Below, piece after piece: positions 41,066 through 46,778 of a stretch of 46,778 bases of DNA. The position numbers and the translations under genes are program-made. The DNA comes from Bacteroidales bacterium UBA4243 (GTDB lineage Bacteria; Bacteroidota; Bacteroidia; Bacteroidales; F082). The first letter of the stretch is position 1. Every line of letters begins with the position of its first letter. The stretch is taken from the NCBI GenBank assembly GCA_002396205.1, contig DGXB01000062.1:1-46778 (forward strand). The letters run 5' to 3'. The notes beneath the pieces were generated by a model that had not been told where the DNA came from, did no database searches, and saw only the letters and a list, made by a program, of their open reading frames with translations.

Positions 41066-41157
41066 CTAGAGTATTTTATCGATTTTTATTACTTTGCCAG
41101 TTGTATGGGAACTGCCTATGCCGGCGAAAAGGTCTATGAATATTTTTTCTTTGGCAT
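41066..41157 (-). pseudogene. Truncated, frameshifted N-terminus of an m5C DNA methyltransferase
   Basis: Between the GHKL gene stop and the McrB-like ATG the minus strand encodes KIFIDLFAGIGSS, the SAM-binding motif I of C5-cytosine methyltransferases (FIDLFAGIGG), then HTTGKVIKIDKIL and TAG. An ATG (41157-41155) starts MPKKKYS* in another frame; one extra A in the A6 tract would give MPKKKIFIDLFAGIG. So it looks like the first ~14 codons of a methyltransferase gene, broken by a 1-base loss and a large deletion. Confidence 0.6.
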
Positions 41158-41161
41158 ATTA

Positions 41162-43195
41162 TCAGTTGTCAATGGCCACTTTTTTAAATGTAGCAGATGT
41201 CCGTTGAAAATCAATGTCGGCAAAATCTTTCGCTGCTTTTTCCTTAACATCAACATCTTTGATTTCTAAAGCATTGGCAAGGTATTTTAGTTTTTGTTTT
41301 TGTCGCTCAATTATATCACTCCAGCGCATCACCCAGACCTCGACACGATTACTATTACTTCTAAAATACAAGAATGGATTGTTATCCTCCCCTTTAATTT
41401 GATAAGAAGCGTTTGAACTAATATCTGAACTTACCAGTATAACCTTAAATCTTTTGCTTGACGGAGTTACTGGACTTGTTTCTATTGCTTGAGCATAATG
41501 CATCACTTGCTGCAATTCCTTGGAACCGATTTTTACTTTTGGAGCTTTTAATTCTACAACAAGGACTTCTCGAGAGTTACTGTCGATAATCCTTTCACTA
41601 TACATAAACAAATCCGTAATAGATTTTTCTGATTTATCAAGACCTTCTATGATATTGTCGTCTTTTTTAGAAGGTTTGTATTTCATCAAATCATTTCTAA
41701 GTTGAGTCAAATTATTAACGAGATTTTTGTCTGAAAACAGTTTCGTGTTTTCTGCAAATTCTTCACCGAAAATCCATAACATTCTTTCCAAAAACTTATG
41801 TAATTCTTTCCTCTCTTTAATATGTTTGGAGATTTCGGAATAAACGAGTTTTTCTAAAAACTCTAATTCTTCTTGTTTGATAGAAACTTTATCGGCAAAT
41901 GCAACAACGTCCTCTAATTCGGTTCTGCTTAACAAATCATTAAATTGAGTTATTGTTTTGTTGTTCAGCTTCAAAATGCCTTTTAATATATTATCTAATT
42001 CTCTGTTGGAGATAGTCCTGTCTATTAGTGGGTAAATCATCTCTCGAAGTTGATTATTTTCGTTTAAAAGATTATACCTATCTTCAACAAGAAATGCTAA
42101 TTTGTCAAATAGAATTATTTTAGATTTTGAAGAAGACTTATTTCCTTTATAGGGATAATACTCGTCTTTTTTCAACTTATCTATAAAGTTATCGAATTCT
42201 TTGTTTTTTTCTCTAAAAAAAATGGTTAGTTGGCTTTTCAAGAAAGATTTGTAATGCCTAAACTCTTCATCCATATCATCTAATACGATGTTTCGATACA
42301 TATCTGGGTTGAGCGTGTCAGAAGATACATAAATAAACCAACCGCCAATTTTTGGACTCAACCATTCTGCATCAAATTCAAATCCGGAAGCAATAGTTTG
42401 AATTCCAGCATTGGTTGTTGTAATAAACACTTTTCTTTGTTCAACATGTTTCAAATTTATGTATCGAAAAGCTATGTCATGTTCTTTCCCGTCTTTATCT
42501 ATATATGGTACATTTTCAATAGATGGTTTTCCAATAATAAAGTTTACAGGGTCAATTCTTTCATCATTGATATAAAATGTAACTTCTTGATTGTAGATTT
42601 TTAAAGGGTATCTTTCAAAAATTGCGGATTGAATATTGTTCTTCAATAGTTTTTCAACGATTTTTTTTCGAGGAGAGATATCACCCAAACTCGTATCATA
42701 AAAGTCAGAAATTGTAACTTTGTAAGAAGTATCGCCCAATCCATCGTACACTTCTTCTTGTGTGGAAATCTGTACTTCTGAAACATTAATGTTTTTGCTA
42801 AAGCTTTTATAACTAAGCGGAATGATGGTTTTCGATGTTTTGTTGTGCTCGACAGATTTTCCGATAGTTTCAATTTCAACAGTTTCTCCTAATTGAAAAG
42901 CAGCAAACCGTCCAATCCCTTTTCCGCCATCCTTGTTGTTTGTGCCGATGTTTAGTAGTTTCTCATTAATATCATCAATATATACACCTTCTCCATCATC
43001 ACGAATTTCCATTTTTTTAATTATTAATGGTTGCAACGCTTCCTCTTCTGAGGTATAATCAATATTGATCCAAATGTTTTTAGCATGTGCTTGAATGGAG
43101 TTGTTGATTAATTCGCAAAATGCAGCAAATGTACTAACATAATTTGCAAATAATTCGTTTACTAAACGGGAGTGTGTTGTAAAAGTTCTAATCAT
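41162..43195 (-). CDS. GHKL (MORC/Hsp90-like) ATPase with PD-(D/E)XK-like C-terminus
   Basis: 677 residues. The GHKL ATP site is complete: N-box E28...N32 in CELINNSIQA, D-x-G-x-G in RDDGEGVYID (66-70) and the Gly lid GGKGIGRFAAF (90-100). The middle third is helical and charged. Near residue 545 comes REVLVVELKAPK with a preceding Asp (IIDSN) and following QQVMHYAQAI, the D ... E-x-K plus Q pattern of a PD-(D/E)XK nuclease. MORC-like ATPases clamp on DNA, so a DNA-sensing clamp with nuclease tail is inferred. AT-rich compared with flanking core genes. Third gene of the operon. Confidence 0.78.
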   Translation of the reverse strand: MIRTFTTHSRLVNELFANYVSTFAAFCELINNSIQAHAKNIWINIDYTSEEEALQPLIIKKMEIRDDGEGVYIDDINEKLLNIGTNNKDGGKGIGRFAAFQLGETVEIETIGKSVEHNKTSKTIIPLSYKSFSKNINVSEVQISTQEEVYDGLGDTSYKVTISDFYDTSLGDISPRKKIVEKLLKNNIQSAIFERYPLKIYNQEVTFYINDERIDPVNFIIGKPSIENVPYIDKDGKEHDIAFRYINLKHVEQRKVFITTTNAGIQTIASGFEFDAEWLSPKIGGWFIYVSSDTLNPDMYRNIVLDDMDEEFRHYKSFLKSQLTIFFREKNKEFDNFIDKLKKDEYYPYKGNKSSSKSKIILFDKLAFLVEDRYNLLNENNQLREMIYPLIDRTISNRELDNILKGILKLNNKTITQFNDLLSRTELEDVVAFADKVSIKQEELEFLEKLVYSEISKHIKERKELHKFLERMLWIFGEEFAENTKLFSDKNLVNNLTQLRNDLMKYKPSKKDDNIIEGLDKSEKSITDLFMYSERIIDSNSREVLVVELKAPKVKIGSKELQQVMHYAQAIETSPVTPSSKRFKVILVSSDISSNASYQIKGEDNNPFLYFRSNSNRVEVWVMRWSDIIERQKQKLKYLANALEIKDVDVKEKAAKDFADIDFQRTSATFKKVAIDN

Positions 43196-43227
43196 TATAA
43201 TTGAGTTTAATACTTTAATACGGTGTT

Positions 43228-43845
43228 CTAATTATTCTCATCCTCTAAATTCCTCTCCAAAAACCCCTTCAGCGCCCCCAAATACTCCGCATCCAAATCC
43301 CAAAGTCTGGGGTCGGCGTAGTTACGGTTCGCTTCCTTTATTAGTTCCTTTTCGCGCTTGGTTTCACCGTGATAGGCTTCAAGATACCCATAAATCTTGG
43401 TTTTCTTGGCTGGAGTGGTCAAGGGCGGAGGCGTTCTGCCTGGAATGTCTAATTTCACCAGTTCCTTTTCGTAGCCTTCCCAACATTCAAAAATTGGCTT
43501 GTTGTTCGGGTTGATGATGTTTTCCAACATGTCCTCCAATGCGCCAGCTTCTTTGTCGTTCGGAAGCAAGAACAACTCGAACTCAACTCCAAACTGCTCT
43601 TTGATTGCAAGCAATTCCTTTCGGCGAGCCTCAATGTCATCATCTGCATCAAAAACCACGAGATTGATGCCACCATTTGCAGACATGGTGCGCATTTGGT
43701 TTGCGAATTTAGGTAAGTTGTTTTTTCCGTCAGTCTTAAAGACAAACCCATTTGGAGCAGACTTCCCGAACAAATGACGATAATATTGTTCAAAAAACAC
43801 TAAATCAGCCAACCCTTCTACGATAATATGGAACCGCTCTTTCAT
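43228..43845 (-). CDS. TOPRIM-domain protein (DUF3226/OLD-nuclease-like)
   Basis: 205 residues. N-terminal TOPRIM metal site: Glu10 in FHIIVEGLAD and Asp66-x-Asp68 in LVVFDADDD, the E ... D-x-D pattern of OLD-type nucleases and topoisomerase-primase domains. Best fit is the small stand-alone DUF3226-type group. Its ATG overlaps the stop of the upstream AAA ATPase by four bases. ATPase + separate TOPRIM partner resembles PARIS (AriA + AriB) and split OLD systems, where phage proteins release the nuclease. The exact family needs a profile search. Confidence 0.75.
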   Translation of the reverse strand: MKERFHIIVEGLADLVFFEQYYRHLFGKSAPNGFVFKTDGKNNLPKFANQMRTMSANGGINLVVFDADDDIEARRKELLAIKEQFGVEFELFLLPNDKEAGALEDMLENIINPNNKPIFECWEGYEKELVKLDIPGRTPPPLTTPAKKTKIYGYLEAYHGETKREKELIKEANRNYADPRLWDLDAEYLGALKGFLERNLEDENN

Positions 43846-44921
43846 AGTGCCAAACTTCTAAGTTCCACATCATTGTCACATGCGGCCTTCATCTCTTCGA
43901 AGGTGTATTTATATGCCTGATGCCCTTCCAACTTTGTCTTCTCAATCGTATAGAGCCGCAGGGTATCCTGATAGTCTGTATGTTCTTCCAGCATCTCGTT
44001 CAACCGATAAAGCGTCTCTTTGCTGTGGGTGGTCACAAACACCTGCTTGTTAGTGCTGATGGCCAAGGCGAAAATGGCTTCCCAGAGTTTCTTGTAGGCC
44101 GAATAATGCAATCCGTTGTCAATTTCGTCGATGAGGAGAATATTATTCATTGGATTGGCAGCGGCGACCACAATGTTCAAGTAACGTCGCATACCATCGC
44201 CCATCATGTTGATGGCCATCAACTGGTCAAGTCCTTCTAAACCAACATAAGCAGCATTGTTCAAGACTTCCACTGCAGTAATACGGCTGTCAAACTTTTG
44301 CATCATTTCCAGCACATGGTCTTTTCTTTTCCGCTTGATCAATTCCACAAGGTCGTTTACGGGGTTGCCTGAAGCCAAATCGGCAGGAATGAAGGCCACG
44401 CTGTTTTTCTCCATATAGCCATCCGCCATCTTTTTCCCTGTGGTTAGCCCATTTTGCCCTACGGTTATACCACATTCATAGCTCTTGGTTTCAGAGTCGT
44501 TTACCACATCGAACGACATTCTCAAGGTGTTGAGAAACGTCTTTGTTTCTGATGTCGGAATTTGCCCGTTTTGGAAATCCCCTTGAGATTTCTCGTCAAA
44601 TCTATAGGTCATCTCCAACGACAAATGCCGTTTTGTGGCATCCCTCAATTCAGCCGCAATTTCCGGCTTAATCTTTAAGTCGCCGTTGCGGAATAAATAA
44701 CTTAAATCTGCAAAACTGCTGTAGTTACGTCCTCTTATCGTATTAATCAGTTGTGGCAGGTCGGGATTCGACATGCCAATCAGCATGATTATACTCTCCA
44801 ACACCGAGCTTTTCCCCGAGCTGTTTTGTCCGAGAAAAACATTCACGCGCGACAAATCGTCAACGGTCAAATGCTCAATTCCTCTGAAGTTTTTTATCTC
44901 AATGTTTTTGAAGCCGTCCAT
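43842..44921 (-). CDS. OLD/RecF-like AAA ATPase (AAA_15 type)
   Basis: 359 residues. N-terminal NFRGIEHLTVDDLSRVNVFLG with Walker A GQNSSGKSS (31-39). The C-terminal half has GDGMRRYLN (signature-like), Walker B NNILLIDEIDNGLH (about 258-270) and the switch His in VFVTTHSKE. This is the ABC-type ATPase found in OLD, AbiL and PARIS AriA proteins. Start ATG 44921 gives the conserved IKNFRGIE N-terminus, but it lies inside a 33-codon leader ORF in another frame. First full gene of the operon. Confidence 0.85.
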   Translation of the reverse strand: MDGFKNIEIKNFRGIEHLTVDDLSRVNVFLGQNSSGKSSVLESIIMLIGMSNPDLPQLINTIRGRNYSSFADLSYLFRNGDLKIKPEIAAELRDATKRHLSLEMTYRFDEKSQGDFQNGQIPTSETKTFLNTLRMSFDVVNDSETKSYECGITVGQNGLTTGKKMADGYMEKNSVAFIPADLASGNPVNDLVELIKRKRKDHVLEMMQKFDSRITAVEVLNNAAYVGLEGLDQLMAINMMGDGMRRYLNIVVAAANPMNNILLIDEIDNGLHYSAYKKLWEAIFALAISTNKQVFVTTHSKETLYRLNEMLEEHTDYQDTLRLYTIEKTKLEGHQAYKYTFEEMKAACDNDVELRSLAL

Positions 44922-44995
44922 AGCTGTAAGTTTTCATTATTTCCTCCGCAGAAGAAGTCTATTGCTCTGTATTTCTTATCATTAGCGTTTTTCAT
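44894..44995 (-). pseudogene. 33-codon leader ORF: truncated m5C methyltransferase N-terminus
   Basis: Starts at ATG 44995: MKNANDKKYRAIDFFCGG then NNENLQLWTASKTLR and TAA. KYRAIDFFCGG is motif I of Bacteroidetes C5-cytosine methyltransferases (normally continuing FCGGGGM). The frame breaks straight after that motif and then overlaps the AAA ATPase start by 28 bases. It is the first ORF after the operon promoter and could act as a coupled leader peptide. A second, different methyltransferase stub lies at 41066-41157. Confidence 0.6.
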
Positions 44996-45002
44996 CAAAC
45001 GA

Positions 45003-45036
45003 AAATTCCCTATTAACTTGCAAAAATAGGGAATTT
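45003..45036. promoter_or_regulatory. Operon promoter with 12-bp inverted repeat
   Basis: AAATTCCCTATT (45003-45014) and AATAGGGAATTT (45025-45036) are perfect inverted repeats with a 10-base spacer. They bracket the minus-strand -7 box TATTTTTG (45021-45028), so a dimeric repressor here would block the defence-like operon. Alternatively it could fold as a terminator for the upstream flavin-reductase-like gene (leftward reading ends TTTTCG). Confidence 0.55.
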
Positions 45037-45130
45037 CTTCGAAAAACTGAGGTTTTTCGTCGCAAAATATCTGAATCGGAAGCCAATTGAACAGCAACTG
45101 AATGATTTACAAATAAATAATCGTTTCCTT

Positions 45131-45775
45131 TTAGCCTCGTCTCCAAGCCCCCAGAATCCGTCCGATATACATCGAGTGAATGCCAGCGGGGAAGTTCTCG
45201 TAGCGGCGGTGGCCCAGCTCGCCGAAACCCTTGGGATCGAAGGGGGCGCGGTAGATGGTCTCGCACTCGTACACCTCGCGGGCTTCCTTGTAATAAGGTG
45301 CGCCATGGGGCGTGTAGGCCACGTGAAGGCCGAGTTCCTGTTCCTTGTTCACGTCGCGACCGCTATGGGTGCCCATGTAGTCGAGGATGTCGGTGCGCTC
45401 GGGGTCGAAGGTCATCACGGTGAAGTAGGGGTGTTGCTCCATGAACTCGAAGGTGTAGCGCGCCGGAGCCACATACACGGTGATGGTGTTGATGTTTTCG
45501 CCCCACAGGTTGCCCAAGGCGCCCCAGCCGATGGTCATGGCGTTGTGGTGGGCCTCGTCGCCCACGGCCAACAGGGCACCGTGGCCTTTGAAGATGGTGA
45601 AGGGATTGCCTTGGTAGTCGGCCACGACGTCGAACTCACGGAAGGTGGTGTCGGCTGTCGGGGCTTCGGTCGGGGTTTCTTTGGGGGCTTCGGTTTGTTC
45701 CTGGGCTTTGTTGCCGCAGCTGGTCAAAGTGAGGGCGGCCAAAACGATGGTGGTCATGATGAGGTGCTTTTTCAT
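45131..45775 (-). CDS. Flavin-reductase-like lipoprotein
   Basis: 214 residues. Lipoprotein signal TTIVLAALTLTSC (Cys20), a T/E/P-rich linker, then the FMN-binding split-barrel of the flavin reductase family: HNAMTIGWGALGNLWG, VYVAPARYTFEFMEQHPYFT and an R-x-D-V-(N/K) region. The domain normally binds FMN and works in the cytoplasm; the lipobox places this one on the periplasmic or outer-membrane side, which is unusual. Possibly an extracytoplasmic flavin reductase. It is upstream of, and probably independent from, the defence-like operon. Confidence 0.85.
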   Translation of the reverse strand: MKKHLIMTTIVLAALTLTSCGNKAQEQTEAPKETPTEAPTADTTFREFDVVADYQGNPFTIFKGHGALLAVGDEAHHNAMTIGWGALGNLWGENINTITVYVAPARYTFEFMEQHPYFTVMTFDPERTDILDYMGTHSGRDVNKEQELGLHVAYTPHGAPYYKEAREVYECETIYRAPFDPKGFGELGHRRYENFPAGIHSMYIGRILGAWRRG

Positions 45776-45787
45776 GGGTCGTAAGTT

Positions 45788-46072
45788 TTATTCGATGGTG
45801 CGGATCTGATCCTTCAGGCATTGGTAGTCCTCCAGCAGGTCGTAGACTCCGTCTTCGCTCAACACGCCGCGCTTGAGGTCCTTGGGCAGCAGCCCGGCTT
45901 CGTCGGCCTCGAAGTCGGTGCGCCAGTCGTCGCTGTCGTAGTAGGCTTGCAATTCGTCGATGTCGGGCTGAAGGGCGGCAAAGTCGTCCAAGGCCTTTTC
46001 CAATCTTCTTACTGTTTCCGTGCCCTTGTCCAAAAGGGCTTCCATGCGGGTGATGCGTTCGATCTGTGTCAT
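45788..46072 (-). CDS. DUF4298 protein
   Basis: 94 residues from ATG 46072 (MTQIERITRMEALLD), which fits the -7 box TATTTTTG at 46095-46102; the longer frame to 46144 crosses it. Helical acidic protein with YYDSDDWRTDFEADEAGLLP and RGVLSEDGVYDLLED, the conserved features of DUF4298. Function unknown. Twelve bases upstream of the flavin-reductase-like gene, probably co-transcribed. Confidence 0.85.
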   Translation of the reverse strand: MTQIERITRMEALLDKGTETVRRLEKALDDFAALQPDIDELQAYYDSDDWRTDFEADEAGLLPKDLKRGVLSEDGVYDLLEDYQCLKDQIRTIE

Positions 46073-46094
46073 AATATGCTTGATTTTTGTGGTG

Positions 46095-46162
46095 CAAAAA
46101 TAGTGAATTTTGCGAAAAATCCACCCCAAACGTTCCACATTCAAATTAATTCCGTACTTTTG
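46095..46162. promoter_or_regulatory. Divergent -7 boxes of the DUF4298 gene and yceD
   Basis: Minus strand TATTTTTG (46095-46102); plus strand TACTTTTG (46155-46162). -33 boxes are weak. Confidence 0.5.
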
Positions 46163-46193
46163 CAGCCCGATTTTTAGGCAGAATTAAGGTAGA

Positions 46194-46724
46194 ATGGAGA
46201 AGAAGAACGAATTCCTGATTCCGGTGAGCGGCCTTGCCCTTGGAAGCCATGCCTTTGGATATGAGATCGACAACGATTTCTTTGCTGGTATGGATTACTC
46301 TGAGGTTCAGCAAGGTAAGGTGCATGTCGACTTGGACATTGACCGCCAAGAGACCATGCTGACGCTGCATTTCGACCTTGAAGGAAGCGTGCGCGTGCCT
46401 TGCGACCGTTGCGCCGACGAGTTCGACCAGCCCATCGAGAGCCATCAGGATTTCTTCCTCAAGTTGGGGACGGAGAACGCCCAAGAGTCGGACGACGTGG
46501 CTGTCGTCTCGCCCGAGCTGAGCGAATACGACATCCGCCCGTTGGTGTATGAGTACATCATCCTCGCCATCCCGATGCACCGCGTGCATCCCGAAGGCGA
46601 GTGCAACCCCGAGGTGATAGCGATGCTCAACCAAGAGGATGCACCCGTTGAGGACGACGATGACACCGACGAGATTGACCCGCGCTGGGCCGCCTTGAAA
46701 GACATTAAATTGAACGATAAATAA
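46194..46724 (+). CDS. yceD: DUF177/YceD protein
   Basis: 176 residues. DUF177 signature of cysteines and acidic strand: LHFDLEGSVRVPCDRCADEF, then ELSEYDIRPLVYEYIILAIP and the VHPEGECNP segment. YceD is needed for 23S rRNA processing/50S assembly in several bacteria and nearly always precedes rpmF, as here (34 bases). Confidence 0.93.
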   Translation: MEKKNEFLIPVSGLALGSHAFGYEIDNDFFAGMDYSEVQQGKVHVDLDIDRQETMLTLHFDLEGSVRVPCDRCADEFDQPIESHQDFFLKLGTENAQESDDVAVVSPELSEYDIRPLVYEYIILAIPMHRVHPEGECNPEVIAMLNQEDAPVEDDDDTDEIDPRWAALKDIKLNDK

Positions 46725-46758
46725 ACAACAGGTAATTAACGATTAAAATAACAAAAAA

Positions 46759-46778
46759 ATGGCACATCCTAAAAGAAG
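46759..46778 (+). CDS. rpmF: Ribosomal protein L32, first codons only
   Basis: ATG at 46759 followed by codons for AHPKR at the window edge. MAHPKR is the L32 N-terminus, and the position after yceD confirms it. Confidence 0.85.

Noticed and set aside
41064..41161. Plain intergenic spacer between GHKL and McrB-like genes
   Set aside because: Translation shows methyltransferase motif I, so it is listed as a pseudogene remnant instead.

Overview
The window looks like a Bacteroidales chromosome. The reasons are Bacteroidetes-type -7 boxes (TAnnTTTG) in front of many genes, typical family members (S46 dipeptidyl peptidase, GldH, RicT/PSP1, LemA) and typical neighbourhoods (pth-rplY-prs, phoH-purC, yceD-rpmF). 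Genus cannot be decided by reading. Core genes are GC-rich by eye; several accessory blocks are clearly AT-richer.

Layout. 1-6.6 kb: a partial secreted S46 dipeptidyl peptidase, a PIN-domain toxin/antitoxin-like pair, an RlmL-type rRNA methyltransferase, pth, rplY (L25/Ctc), prs and tRNA-Leu(CAA). 6.6-14.0 kb: a 7.4-kb integrated element in the tRNA-Leu 3' end, bounded by 12-bp att repeats. It has a tyrosine integrase, an excisionase-like HTH protein, a putative rolling-circle replication initiator flanked by 42-bp direct repeats, and eight unrecognised or weakly recognised genes; no conjugation or virion gene is recognisable. 14.0-21.7 kb: two parallel pairs (short peptide gene + long surface lipoprotein gene) on either side of a nucleotidyltransferase-like gene and an ABC exporter, a layout reminiscent of peptide natural-product loci. 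21.7-27.4 kb: lemA, then ricT-gldH-PBP1A-obg. 27.4-31.8 kb: an AAA/DUF4143 ATPase behind a 33-bp periodic repeat array, and a three-gene GtrA/GtrB/Gtr glycosylation cassette. 32.0-36 kb: PAP2 phosphatase, SAM hydrolase, phoH, purC, a tiny lipoprotein and a Pmp3-type membrane protein. 36-45 kb: a co-directional defence-like operon. 45-46.8 kb: a flavin-reductase-like lipoprotein, DUF4298, DUF177/YceD and the start of rpmF.

The strongest candidate for an undescribed system is the operon at 35963-44995. In order of transcription it encodes an OLD/PARIS-like AAA ATPase, a TOPRIM protein, a GHKL ATPase with a nuclease-like tail, a McrB-like AAA motor, a DUF1016 nuclease and a DUF2357/PD-(D/E)XK (McrC-like) nuclease. 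It contains two truncated N-termini of m5C DNA methyltransferases, one as a leader ORF ahead of the first gene and one just ahead of the McrB-like gene. This suggests the cassettes replaced methyltransferase genes while keeping their 5' ends. The integrated element and the peptide/lipoprotein/exporter locus are the next most interesting. All functional statements come from motif reading only; no database search was run.
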